Assembly: GCA_947846985.1 (NCBI GenBank) | Contig: CANTUZ010000002.1 | Coordinates: 136,671,889-136,735,888 of the forward strand | Reading direction: 5' to 3' | From: Fratercula arctica | Taxonomy: Eukaryota; Chordata; Aves; Charadriiformes; Alcidae | Length of the DNA: 64,000 nt | Part shown: positions 1 to 13,029 of the stretch, in pieces | Numbering within the stretch: position 1 is the first letter of the stretch | Layout: each line of letters begins with the position of its first letter | Notes under the pieces: generated by a model | The model's input: only the letters and a program-made list of their open reading frames with translations | Told to the model about the DNA's origin: nothing | The model's database searches: none | Translations under genes and position numbers: made by a program

Positions 1-130
1 AATACCAGGCTCATGGCTCCAGAAAAAGGGAGAATGATCAAGGGGTTATTTCCAAGGCATCTTTCTATATTTCATTTCCTGACTGCTTTAATGTGGAACA
101 GATAAACATTCCTTGTTTTCCCTCATGTAG

Positions 131-308
131 GGTGTGCCACAGGTGGGAAATGCACTTAAGATGTACATTCACATAGTGTGGCTGGTCAGATGGTCACCGT
201 CGATCTGTATGAAGGACCCTGCAGTGCCTGCTTCAGTGTCATTCAAGTCCATGAGACATCCACTTCCTCCACCTGTGCATTTCTGTGCATCACTGACTCA
301 GATGGCAG
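131..308 (+). other. Weak candidate internal exon
   Basis: A pyrimidine-rich run ending in an AG lies directly before position 131, and CAG followed by GTTAGT marks a plausible donor after 308. The 178 bases between are open in one forward frame from the first base, beginning Gly-Val-Pro-Gln-Val. The segment is less AT-rich than its surroundings. The translated residues match no family I recognise, and splice-like signals of this quality arise often by chance. It could equally be a noncoding-RNA exon or nothing. Confidence 0.13.
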
Positions 309-1450
309 GTTAGTCTGTTCAGTTTTTTTCTACTCCACACACAGTTGATACCAATTTTGTTTTCCTAGAAGGCCTATCCATAGTTCTGGAAGGTTTTAAA
401 ACGTCCACAGAGTTAGACATTTTAGCCCTGTCTCAAGGTGCCCCCTCTCTAACCCCCTGCTCCAGAATGACGGTTCTCAGCTCCTGAGTGTCACATGTTC
501 CACATCCACCACAGCTGGGATTTTGTAATATCCTTTATATCAGTCTTCCCTTTTCCCTATATGCAAAGGGAAAAGCTGAAGTCGCAGTCCTACCAAAGAC
601 TTACATAGCCGGCACAAGTCCGCCTTGTTTCCAGCTGTCTTGGTCTTTCAGACAGTGTCCATGCCCTGCGCCTGTAAAATAATAACCACAGTGGAGGCCT
701 TTACTGATAGAAAGGGAAAAACAGAAATTATTTCTGCTTCTCTTCTAATAGATATAGCAGAGTTTTGCAGAGTTTTCACTCCAACTACTGTACTACAAAG
801 GAAAAAAGTTTCCACTATCTGGGAGGCATAAAATCACAGGGGTTAGAAATGGAAAATTAAGATGGAAATATGTATTAGATCATCCATTTCTCTTTTATGT
901 CAGCAAAATAATTTTCCTCTGTATTATAGTGTCTAGGACTTTGTCCAGTTCCAAATAATTTTGTTTTCACCATATCCATAGGCTGACTATACTAAAGATA
1001 AATTAAGCTGAATATTGGTGGCTGTATTTCTAGATTTTTGTTGTTCTTCTGTTTCTTCTTCTCCCCCTTCCTGGGTTTATACCTGATCATTATGGTAGAT
1101 GGCTTTTGACAGGAACATTGGATTTCTACCTGAAGTTTACCTGTAAGAGAGTTTCTCTTTTTATCTTCAGTGTTGGCACTGTGCATAGTTTCATAGGTGG
1201 CTCGTCTGCTGCCATAATTACAGCTTCAATTTAAATTCCTGTGACTGTATGCACTTTATTTGCTTTGCATAATTTTGCATCATGCCCGTCTGTGTTGCAG
1301 ATCTGCAGACGTTGCCACATGTAGCACACTTATTTTTGAGATGCCAAGTGCCATAACTCCCACAATTCTTTGCCTTAGTTTACTGTGTACTGACTCTGGT
1401 AGGATTTTTGATTTTTGTTTTTAAATTAGATGCTCTTACTAGGAGCAGGA

Positions 1451-1469
1451 TTTTTTTTTTTTTTTTTTT
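1451..1469. repeat. T19 homopolymer
   Basis: Nineteen consecutive T. There is no retroposed sequence or AATAAA-type signal at the right distance on the minus strand. Confidence 0.95.
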
Positions 1470-4267
1470 AAGTGATAACCACACCATCTGCTTTTTCATT
1501 TTCTTCCCACTTTTTATTTGTAACTTAGCAGCTTCTACAAAGTTACTAATATTTTGCTCTGTAGTTTGTGTGGAAGCTGATCACACTGCAACCATTACTT
1601 CAGAATAGTTCTTTATTAATACAACTAATCTTATCTTTTATCAGACAATACTAGTATAATTCTTGAAAATGAGAAACAGTATATTCAGCTTTTGTGATTT
1701 AAGCTGTTTCTTGTGATTTTTCCATTCTAAGAAACACCAGTCCTTTTTGTGCTTGCTCTTCAGTTCAAAGCTTCCTTCTTTCTGCTGTCATTAGCCCATA
1801 TGGATCCCATCATTATATACATGATATTAGATGTACAAAGACTTCTACTAGTATATAGAAATTCTCTCCTGCTGAAATCACACACAGGTTCTGAACCACT
1901 TTTGGAAAGAGTGATTCTCTTTTGAATTCGTGGTGATCTAGGAGACCACACTCAGGATCATGGGGACAGGGTAGAATACCTTTTCCCCTTTGAATGAAAT
2001 TGAAAATAATTAATCTGATAGTTTAATGAACAAACAAGAAAAGGAAGGTTATATAATTTATTCTTCAACAACATGGTGTCATATGAAAAATTCATCCAGA
2101 GATAATCATCCACCATAAAAGATTGTGAGCCTGTTGACATACTGTAACTAAATATCTGGGGGAAAACAACAGGAATGACAACCATACAAATAACTAACTG
2201 AGAACCATTCCGCTGGAAGTCAACACAGAGACTTTATATTGCTTAAATTATAATGTAATTGCAGCTGAATCATATACAAGTGTTTAAATGGCAATGGAAA
2301 AACAAAAAATAAAAAATAGGTAAAAATATCTGACAGAAAAAAGTCAGGAATGATGAGGTAGTCAAGAAAGATGGGTTTCTTTGCTCTTGAGAAAAAGGTA
2401 AGCAACAAGAACAATCATGAGCTTCTGACTCACCACAAAGAAAATACAGAACATTTTGTTTCTTGAAGTAAAGATAAATCTCATGGCTATATCTGGCATA
2501 TGATATTGGAATTTTCCAGTATCATGAAGTCAAACATACCCAAACAAGGGCACTGTGACTATCCTGTGAAATAATGAGAGCATATTCTAGATGGAGTTAG
2601 TTGTTGGAAGGAGTTACACATAGTGTGGAAGGCGACCTGCTACAATGACTGGGAACAAACCGCTGAAGAGAAAATTTGAAGTAAATTCTAAAATGTTGTA
2701 TTGCCTTTGCATAATCTCTTACGCATTCATGGAGCCAAAATCCTCTTCAGAAGTATTGCCAAGGCTGTCTCACACATGGCCTGCTTTGATAGGTGCCTGT
2801 TCCTGAATGTCTGACCTTCTGTAAGGATTCCATTTCTAAAAACAGCAGGAACAAAGCAAGAACAGAAACTTTCTGGTAGCAAAAGGAACAGCTGAAAACT
2901 AACACGTGCATTCAGCTACTGTAGGAGCTGTGCAACAAGTTTTCTATGAATGTGAATTTCCTAGGTACAACAGTGCAAATAAATTTTTGTGACGGATCTG
3001 TTCTCATTTGGAGCTTCAGTTTACGTTTCATTCATTTTGCGTGTCTTAAGTATTCTGTAAACAGAAATACTGTATACGACAATGGAAGTCCTGATTTATG
3101 ATTTGTCATTTTAACCACATCCCCCTGTCCTCATGAAATTCTTCTAGTCTCATATGATAGTAGAAACTGCTTGCTTTATGAATGAATGGTCAACAAATGG
3201 GAATCTTCTGTTGCTATTTCGGCATACAAAATATTTATGAGTTAATTTTTCATATCAGTCCACACCCCTGAAAATCTGTGTTGCTGCATGCTTATATGAC
3301 ACAGAAAAAAATTTAGTGGGTATTCTGAAAAATTCATTTAAACAGTCCTTTGTTAGTACATGAGGTAGAAAAACAAATACTGGGGATACTCAATAGATGA
3401 AAAGTTGTTGAGAACATGGATTTTAAATTTACTAGAATTAAGCATAATGACATTCAACACAAGTTTTAGTGTACCTTTGGGTCTCCCACATGGCACAAAA
3501 TGAAGTTTGGAAAATAGTCTAGATTCCCATAGTAAAATTTTCAGATTAACTTTTTCAGCCATTATACCCTGCTTTAAGGCTGCCAAAGCAATTCCTTGGC
3601 TTTTGAGCAATAACTGTTCTTTGTTTAAAAGACAGAATTATTAAATTACCTTCAGTAATTGAAAAGGAAGAATACATGAGTTATAGGAAGTCTAAGCAAA
3701 AGTAAAATCATCTGATCACATGCAGTAAAATAAACTTACTTTCTAAATACCATATGTGTGAGTTCTGTTGACCCTAATTTTGTTGAGTTAGCATGAAAGC
3801 TACAGGACTACAATTCTGTCTATTTATAGCTAGACTGATTCACAACTATTTGCACTGTCTAGGACTGCAAAAATCTACAGTAATATGCTAACTTTTAGAA
3901 CACAGTATTTTTGTCCTATTATCCAATAAATATCTTTCTGTCATTTTTTCAAATTAAATTATTGCTTGCATCCTATGATTGTCAATCAAATAATTTCAGT
4001 GTTACTACATTCCAAGTAATTTGCTTGATTTATGATACATAGCTGACAGATTACTTCAGAATATTAGCTGCATAAAAATGATAATGTACACACGTTAATG
4101 CCTCTGAAAAACTGAATAAAGGGAAAATAAAATATTTTTACGCCCCAAAATGTGGTTTCTATTTTGGCATGTACTTGGGAAATCTGATTCAGTACAAGGT
4201 TCTGAATACCCTACATTTCTAAATAGCTTTACAAATTATTTCAGACGTGCTGAAAACAGTAATCCAC

Positions 4268-4340
4268 CCCCAGAACTGTAGGACTGAAAGAGACCTTCTG
4301 TATCATTGACTGTACCACCCTCTGTCCTTGACAGAGGTGC
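4268..4340 (-). mobile_element. Possible old CR1 3' end relic
   Basis: The plus strand carries GTAGGACTGAAAGAGACCTT followed by a segment resembling the reversed 3' end of old amniote CR1 copies (GTAGGACTGGAAGGGACCT, then ATCATCTAGTCCA-like, then CCCTCTGT). Similarity fades after about 75 bases. This assignment rests on recall of the consensus and is uncertain; a chance match to such a short, AT-flanked segment is possible. Confidence 0.4.
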
Positions 4341-7300
4341 CTGTTATTACAGGCATCTACTGCATTGTACTTAGCCATTTATGTTTCAAAAATAGTTACA
4401 CTTAATATTACAAAACACTATTGCTCTGATGGTTATTTATCACTTTCTAATTTCTTTCCTTAATGTATTTATTACCAGTATATACTAATTTCTTTTTGTG
4501 CCGGTATTTGGCCTTGATTTAAAGAGCTAACTACCTTTGGGTTTATGCCTCTGATGTACATAATAGACAACAATTTCTTTCCTTTTCAGCTTTTGTCTTG
4601 AAAGACTAAGGAATCCAATTAATTTTATTCGCATAAGATTGAATATCAACTCCTCAGACCTTTTTATACTCTAAAATCTCACAGGCAAGTTATGGTCATT
4701 CTGTGATCTGTTAATACAGCATGGTTCATCCCCTCTCACTTAATTCCAACAGCGAAGTTCCCACATACAGCAAAATAAATTTACCTTCTTCTGGTCAATT
4801 CTTCATTTTCTTTTCACTCGTGAGAAGATGCGCTCTCAAGATATTTTACCGTCAGTGTGCAATATTCTAATCATTCACCTGTGTGGTGCTTTCAACTTAA
4901 TGATGCTAGCAAATTACAGCAATACATTCTATTCTTTATGCTAAGACTATTAATAAAAAACCCCGCTATATATCCCAGCAACATCACTAGTTAATTATCG
5001 TGCATTGATATGTCCATTTTCAGTACTTTCCATGACAATTTTCTCTTTAGTTAGCTCCTAACATTTCTCTTTCTCATCTGTCTTCCTTAAGTAACAGCAT
5101 TTCTGTAGAAGGAGGAGCAGAAATGCTTTGCTGATATTTAAAAAAAATGAATTATATAATTTGTTTTCTCTAAAAATCAGTTATGAGAGAAGCTATTAAA
5201 TTGGTTTGACTTTTAGTAAGCTAACGTTGGTTTGTATCTCATTTAGTATTCACGTAATGTTTTTACTTATTCTTTCTTTTAGCAATTTATTCTAAAACTT
5301 TATATATTGCCAAAATGACTTTTATTGGCCTGTAGAAGCCTAAATTAACACATATACATATACTCATTTGGAATTCACTACTAGAGAGGATACTCCATAC
5401 TTGTTAGATTTGCTGAAGAAGTTTTGGTAGTGGAAAGGGGATTTCCTTTGTCCTTTCAGAGGTCTAGGTTGGAGGATTCTTCCCCCGCCACATTCTCTGA
5501 ATTTTTGAACTGTACTGGATAGGATTATTTCCCTAGTCTCATTCTCCTGAGCCATCTTGCCTTTTCCTCATTGGTCAGCATCTTGATTTATTTATTATTT
5601 ATTTATAATAAATAAACTGAGTATGCATTTCATTTTGTATCAGATATCTGGAAATTGCCTATTGATTCTCTTTGAAGTTTCTTTTCTTCCTCTTTATTTC
5701 TGTTTTTGTGGTTGCTTTGACTGAAAAAGTGAAGCACCTTTGTAATTGCCAGTCCAAAACCTTTTTCTCCCAAAGGTAGGTTCCAGTTAGCAATCAGGAT
5801 AATGAAGGATTGTTAGATTTCAGGAAAGCAGCTAAAAAAGTTCTTCCTCTTTAGCTACTTGCATGTTTACTTTGACTAAATTGCAAAACCAAAATGACAT
5901 CACAGAATTCATTTGGAAATTATGCCACAGTTTAAAGATAAAAAAGTAAATAAATTGTGAAACTTCTTTACTCATTTCTTGAATTTCTTATGTCTCATTG
6001 GATCTTTCATTAATCCTTATATCACCTCTGTGAAGGTTATTGCTCTTTTAAATAAGAACCTTGCTTGACTGATGATTTGCTCATTTAAAAACCAGGTTCA
6101 TTTTATTGCTCATCTTTTTTTTTAATCTTTCAGTGTACGCACACTTCTCTTGAGTTTCTGAGGACAGTTATTACCTTTTTCTTCTCTTTCAGTGGGTCTC
6201 CATATTGCATCACTTTTCAAATATCACCAATGCTACAGTGCCAGAGGTGGTGCCAACATGGAAAACAAATCTCCTGAGATGGATAAAATATAATCAAGTA
6301 AAAGTTTGAACAAAATGTTTCCATGAAAATAAAAAGCAATTAATAACAAAACAACCATATGTAGCTCCTGTTTTTGCCACAGGCCTAAGTGGCTCAACAT
6401 GCAATTATAATAAACAGTGCATTGCTCTGTCATAATTTTTTCCATTTAAGAGTTTCCAAATTCAGCATAATCATTCCTTAAAGTTCATATGCTTCTGTGA
6501 GGTTGTTTTCTGTATTAACTGAAAGAAACCTAATCCTTAATAAAAGGGCCAAATCAAAGACCAAAGAACATACTCACTGTCACACCTTTTTGCTCTTCAC
6601 TTTGGCATTAACTGACAGTAGAAGGATATCTGCATCACTGTTATGTAAAGTTACATCTTATCAGGCCTGTATCCTGAGTAATGTACCTGTACAGATGCAA
6701 GAAGTACGGCCATAGTTTGACTGCAGCTTCCCTGCAAGGAGGACTGCAGTCTTTCCAAACACAGAGGAAATCCAACATAGAAGTTATATAGTAGAAGGAA
6801 GAAACAGAAAAAAAGTACCCTTCAGATATTTTAAATTTAATGAAGTGAGGAGATAATTGGGTTTATCATGAGAATTTTTCTCTAGTCTTGCATCTCAAAT
6901 CTGTGACAGAGAGAGTAGGATCAATGTCTTAAAATAAACAATAGTCTACTATGTCAGATAGGTACCTGTGTCAGATGTACGTTGCTCATGCTAAAAGATT
7001 ACTGAGTATTGCATAGAGATAAAAAAAAATTTGTTCATCATGTATTTGCCTCTTGAGTTTGAGCATTCATTAACTACTTGGTTGACAACTTTGATAAGAA
7101 ATTATTCATGTCAGCTAGAATTGATGTTCTGGATTTAAATCAATGTGTTTTCATCAGTTCATTGATAATCTAGGTATAAGTGTGATCGATATAGAAGGAC
7201 TTGGAGAAATCCATCTGAGGTCATTCAAGTCAGTATGTATAGCTTACTAGAGATATCATTTATAGTATAACTTTAAAGGCTTATAATCGTTGTTTTTAAC

Positions 7301-7742
7301 AAAGTTTTGTCTTGAGTTGACAAGTACGGGGGAAAAAACATCTCTTTCATCATTGCTTCAAATTGCACTGCATTTACTAACATATTTCCATACTCATTCA
7401 TGAAGGAGTTTTTGTAGATGAACATTTGTATTGTTTATGAGACCTATATAGCATACATTGCTTTAATTTTAATCTCTTATGCCCCAAAAGGCAAGTGGGC
7501 ACAAATATTCCAAACTGCCTTAATCTTTGCAGGAAAAAAAAAGTACAAAAAATAAGGATGCTTTGAATATAATATGAGGATGAAGTGTTTGGCTGGAAGC
7601 TCTGAATCTGTAAGATTCTGTATAGCTTTTAGAAAAATATCTACCCTCATCTTAAAGTCTTTCAATAAAGTGAATCACTGTATCAATGAATCTGTTGACC
7701 AAGCTGACATCTTATTTCAAGGTCCCTCTGAGACATCCTTTA

Positions 7743-7781
7743 TCATAAGAAATAATCATAAGAGATAATCATAAGAAATAA
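7743..7781. repeat. 13-bp tandem repeat, three copies
   Basis: The unit TCATAAGARATAA occurs three times head to tail. The middle copy differs from the other two at a single base (G for A). A partial fourth unit may follow. Confidence 0.92.
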
Positions 7782-8672
7782 TAAATATTGGTACCACGTA
7801 TCAGAAAGTAATTTAGAAGACTAGCTTACACCTTTCAAGTGTTTTTGACCCAATGTGAACCTCAGGGAAAAAATTACTTCAGGAGGGTGACAGTTCTTTG
7901 CCACCCAGTAATCGCCTTTATTGATTTCTCTTCTGTCTTCCAAAGGTTTTATATAAATTGCATTAGAAAAAAGGTGTTATCTGTATTACACCATTTTCCT
8001 AGTGTTTCAGTTCTTTTTCCTCCCCCAGAGTTTGAATTGTTTTGGGAGTAAGAAATCTCACCTAACTCCTCATTTCACTAGCTGACTTTCAACAGGGTTG
8101 TTTTTTGGTTTGTTTGTTTGTTTTTGGTTTTTTTTTTTCTGAAGACTGAAGCTGTTTCTGCAATCCACATCTTCAATAAAAAGAACCAGTAAACTTCAAG
8201 CTGTGCACATGGTACACTGATTGGGCTTTCACACCAGATATTCACCTGCCAATCACATGTGAAGGGAGCACACTGTATCTTTCCTGTGCTGGGAGTGTAG
8301 ACTATGGTCTTTAAGATACTTTGTTGTTTGATTCTTGACTCTCTTATAGGAAAATTCTGAAAATCTTGCTTTAGAGCATTAGCAAACCAATTTGAAATAA
8401 AAATCTAATTATATTTATTTATACATGCAATATCATTAACCACATTAAAAAAATCCAATAAAATCATGGGTGGTTTTCATTTTTTGTTTCTTTTTTAAAA
8501 AACCTCAAGCATCTCTTGTACCTTCCCCTGCTAGCTGTTACAAAGAGCTAATGAGATGTGAAGACTTTTGTCAGACTTCAGTCAAAGTGCTCTAAATCCA
8601 CTAGACTGAACACTCATCACATTTACATCTGTCCCTTCCCCTCATTTTTCCTTCAAACAACATTTTACAACA

Positions 8673-8946
8673 GTAAAAAAGCCCTGCTATTATGAGTAGC
8701 GCACCCCTGAGTAGCAGGGATGTGGGTTTCTCTGCAAGTCAATCAAGCAATTTCACACATTTCTAACTGCGGTGTCCAGCAGGGAAACCGCTCAGTTGTT
8801 CACCCCTTGCAAGAGAGATTTTCTGAATGCCTTTTGTGTCTAAATGCTTACTTCAGATGCCTCAAGAGGTATTATTTAATTGCCTTGCATGAATGTAGCC
8901 TGTGTACATTTATGGGGCTGGACTTCAGCAGTCGAGACCCTTCAAG
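8673..8946 (+). other. Weak candidate exon with strong splice donor
   Basis: The sequence TCAAG followed by GTAAGT at 8947 is a near-perfect 5' splice site. A pyrimidine-rich stretch ending in CAG lies just before 8673. An ATG at 8720 opens a frame that stays open for 76 codons and through the donor; the frame is closed upstream by a TGA at 8708. The protein is cysteine-containing and otherwise featureless, and I recognise no domain. It could be an exon of a noncoding RNA or a chance combination. Confidence 0.13.
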
Positions 8947-11900
8947 GTAAGTGGGCATGGTAACAAGTTGTCGATGTCTGCCTGTTCTTACCTGTACACT
9001 GATATAGTCACGGTACATAGTGCCTAGTCACGATGTCCTGTCTTTTTATTCTAGCTGATTTAAAGGACCTAGCTGAATATCATATTGCAGGAGATTATTA
9101 TAGGAAGATTTCCATTTATTTTTAGTAGGATTTGTAGTGATTTAATGCATCTCATATAGAGATGCCTTAGGAAAGTTATTGGGGGATCTCTAAAGTGGCA
9201 GTATATTTAGGAAACATAAAAAGCCCCCTTCATAGGGTATACTCAAACTGTTTTTCCAGGTCATTAGTCTTATCAAAAACATGTAAGAAAATGAGCTGGT
9301 TTTACTTCACATCTAAGTGAAACATTCTTATCTGTTAAAACCACTTTTCTCTCCTGCTCATTTCCACTATTTACTGCACCACTAACTTTATAAATTCAGT
9401 GGTCCTGGTTATTATTTTTTCTTTCTCCTATGTAAATTCTTTCTGGGGTTCAAAAATAAAGGAGACTGCTACACACTGAGCTGGCGTATGGCTCGGGGCA
9501 ATTCATCTACATTTTTCTGATACTATAAATCCCTATTTACATCAATTGAAGAAAGGTCAGCAGAGCTGCTAATGAAGTCTGCCTCACTGCAGTCAGTATT
9601 CATTCAAGACACAGCTAGAACTGCTATCTGTCTTCTGCATAACTCACTTCATCAACTTGGCTGGCAGCTCATATTTTCAATGATAAAGAGGCCGAAGAGA
9701 AAACTTTTCTCTCCAACCATTTTGACTCTTCTAAATTAATCTTTTCGCTTCCATTTATGCATTGCCTTTATTTGCTTGCTATTTTTCATTTTCCTATCAT
9801 GCACCTTGTTTTCTGACTTTCCTCTCAGAACAGCTGTATTTTTTCATAATCCTGACATCTGAAGAAGGCAATTCTTTCCACAGTGATCATATGCCAAAAA
9901 TAAAGCATATCTTATAAGAATTAGCCCAGCAGTGGGTCCTCAGAAATTATGTGTATTACATGTTCCTAATGGTGCAACAGTACCTGGCTTACTCCAGATA
10001 GACTTTTCCACACATTATTTGTACAGGAGACAGAAAACATGGAATAAGGTTTTTTCGAGTAGATTGCTCTTTGAATTACATTAGTTTGCTTTATTTTCTC
10101 ATAAGTGGATACATCTCAGACATCGTAAGGGAAGGCACTTTCTAAGTAAAAAGGTGACAATTGGGACACTGGATTTACTCAAAAGCATTAACTTGCAGCA
10201 ATACCTCATTTCTATCCTGCTTTGTTGACCACAGCTGAAGATGACTGAAAACTCTGTCTACTGCTATCAAGGGATCTCACTATGCAAATAGCATTGGACT
10301 AAACTATTTTTTTCTCAATAGAAGCATTGCTGACTGAGATAATGAAAATACTGTTCTCCATCATGTCAAAAAGCTTGTTACTCCACCCGTATGTAGCCAA
10401 GTAATAGAAAAGGGCTGCATTTCTTCATATGTTTTGGTACCTGTGAATGCAGATAGAAACTGAGAGTTTTTACATCCTTCGTGTAAACGGGTAGTGTTGT
10501 TGTAGCAGGATGGTCAAAGGATACCAAATATTTTGGAAAAAGTGGTCTCATAAACTGCGCATGTAACTTCTAATTCGATGGGCTTTATATCACAATACAT
10601 TAATTTCCACAACAATAACATGTATTGAATATAAAAACAATAAAAACCTACATTACACTAAACTGAAGAAATAGCATGTCTCATGTTTTAAAAAATAATT
10701 TTAAAATCTTTTAATATTCAGATGAGTTCATTTTTTATTCCAAACACTTCTGAAAATATTTGGAACTGCTTTCTTCCTGAAGTAGTCCCAAAGTGAAAAT
10801 TTTTGGTTTTGCTAAAAGCTCCTAAACCAATGTATAGTTTATACTCTGTGATATGGAGGTATGTTTTGTTTGAACATTCACTCTGATTTTTTGCATGATT
10901 TATTGACTGGGAAAATCTTGTAAACTGATTTATTTTATAAGTGCAAGGGCAGAACAAGGAAACTAAGCTTAAATTGCCTTTAATGCAGTTTTACATATTG
11001 CCACTAGTCTATGAACTCAATCTAGTCTAACTCAAATGTCTTCTCACATTTTGTAAATATCATAGATTAAAACTTAATTTGATATGACAAGATCCAGAGA
11101 GAATCAGCAACTTTTCAACAGCCCCTTCCATTGTGAATTACACTTCAAAGTAAAGTTTTAAGACAGTAAAGAGGAAAATTTATAATTATAGGCTAAAACT
11201 TAGTATCTAACTGCACAGGACAGAATTAAAAAATGGTAGGTTTTTTCCATTTTCAAAGTATAAAATCCTTCTAAATCAAGAACAATACCACATTTTAAAG
11301 GATGCATTTTTCAACACTAAAAATACAATAAGCATTTATATATGATAGCTTGTGGTCTATCTGTAAAGGATTTTTGCCCATTAAAACATACTGAAACATG
11401 TTTTGAATTACCTTATATTTCTTTAAAAATACTTACGATCGCTCCACTAGGATTTCACTTTCAGTTTTACAGCTGCTCTGAATCTTAACACTGACATCTA
11501 TTATAAGAGAACTGAATTCCTAAAAAGTCACTTTATGCATAGCAATGTCACTGGCAAGATTTCACAACAGAACTAGAGACAGTAATGGCTTTTCTGCAGA
11601 AGCAGCAAAACTGAAAAAAATCCAAATGCAGCTTTAGGTTTCCAGCTCTTTTAACAGTACCTGCTTGTGTTGATAGACTTTTGATCATCAGAAGATAAAA
11701 ACAATCAAGTGAGAGGCCTTTCTTACATAATTTCTCTACTTGAGAGTAAACGGATTTGGGATGGAACCCTTGTCTTTTTGCATAATTAGTGCTTCACAGC
11801 CTTTTCTCTTTCTAGCACCCACTCAATGTTAAAATATTTTCATATTACGTTGAAGAATATGCCTAAAAGCCAGATGACAGCTCCTACTACGCAAGCTTGA

Positions 11901-12735
11901 GAAGGCAATAATAATCACAAAGGAAGGAAAACCAGGAATGATGTCCTATTAGGGTTTAATAAAGAGTAGGAGTCAACCAAAAGTAAATAAATTCAGTATT
12001 TTTTATCCATCAGACAGTACTGAGATTAAGATTTGTGCTCTCTAATTGCTAAATGGAATTCCTGTCCCACTGAAATCAGAGTCCAGCAAAAATTTAAATA
12101 GCCAATTCAGCCAATAATAAACATCTGCATGACCACATACAACAGACTTATCAATGAATTACTCTTTTCCAGTTCTGGGTTTCTCTGCTTGGCAAAGTCA
12201 TTATTCACAAATTGACTATGACAGGGAGGAACTGAAGTGTATTATCTTTTTTTCTTATAAGGAAGCAGAATTCTATTTCAGTAAATATCTTCTACATTTT
12301 TTTCCAGCATCTGAACTACTTCACCTGAAAATATTTTACTTCACCTTTCCCTGAAACATGTCTTCTGTTTTCTTAATTTCAAGGTTTCAAAAAATCATTT
12401 CACTTCTTGAGTCACAGATAGAAATTTTGTAGATATAACTTGACATTTATTCATCAGTGAATTTTGAAATTAGGACCATGGTCTTTAGTATGTTTTGGAA
12501 GTGAAAGATAATAACTGAAGACTGGGAAGCACAACAGCAAAGTAGTGTCAGAAGCCTTGAGTCACTGAGGAGGCCGTTGGTATGCTTTTCACAGTGGTAT
12601 GTCCCTTGGGAAGGGAAATCTCCTCTCTTCTGGGTCAGCAACAGTCTAAAGATGATGGATGCATGGGCAACTGTCACCAGATGTTTGTCTGAGGTGAAAG
12701 GGCAAAGTGTCTCAACAAGTTGAGATAGCTTTGTG

Positions 12736-13029
12736 GATACAAAGAAGATGGAGACTCTCTTTTTACAAGGAGTCCCATGGAAAAGACAAGGGATAATGGG
12801 TAGAAGTTTCTCCTGTGGAGATTTTGATTAGAGACAAAAGGACAATTTTTCACAATGAGAACAATCACCCATAGAAATAACCTGCCCAGGGAAGTGGTGG
12901 ATTCCCCAACATTGGACGCTTTTGCTGGACAGGGTGCTGGGCCATCTTATCTAGACCATGCTTTTGCCAAGAAAGTTTGGACCAGATGATCGTTGAGGTC
13001 CCTTCCAATCTAGTATTCTATGATTCTAT
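12736..13029 (+). mobile_element. CR1 LINE, 3' end (5'-truncated)
   Basis: This is the 3' terminal region of a CR1 non-LTR retrotransposon in plus orientation. It reads through diagnostic CR1 phrases (TTTACAAGGAGTCCCATGG, CAGGGAAGTGGTGGATTCC, TTGGACCAGATGATCGTTGA) and ends with the octamer-like terminus ATTCTATGATTCTAT. Only about 300 bases remain, so the copy is a typical dead-on-arrival 5'-truncated insertion with no coding capacity. Divergence from the consensus I recall is substantial, suggesting an older avian subfamily. The 5' boundary is approximate, because upstream sequence from about 12550 might be further decayed CR1. Confidence 0.87.

Larger units (their letters stand above)
1..4267. 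other. Unique AT-rich noncoding stretch
   Basis: No gene or recognisable repeat family is seen apart from the weak exon-like segment at 131-308 and a T19 tract at 1451-1469. The open frames here are short (under 90 codons), overlap on both strands and have no family-like motifs, as expected by chance in AT-rich DNA. The first 650 bases are visibly less AT-rich than what follows. Confidence 0.6.
4341..12735. other. Unique AT-rich noncoding stretch
   Basis: No gene is supported. It contains short low-complexity pieces: an ATTT-rich patch near 5585-5615, a 13-bp tandem repeat at 7743-7781 and a GTTT-rich patch near 8105-8140. It also contains an exon-like segment ending in a strong donor at 8946 and a stretch at about 9480-9700 that reads like a conserved noncoding element. 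Open frames are all under 90 codons and unconvincing. Confidence 0.6.
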
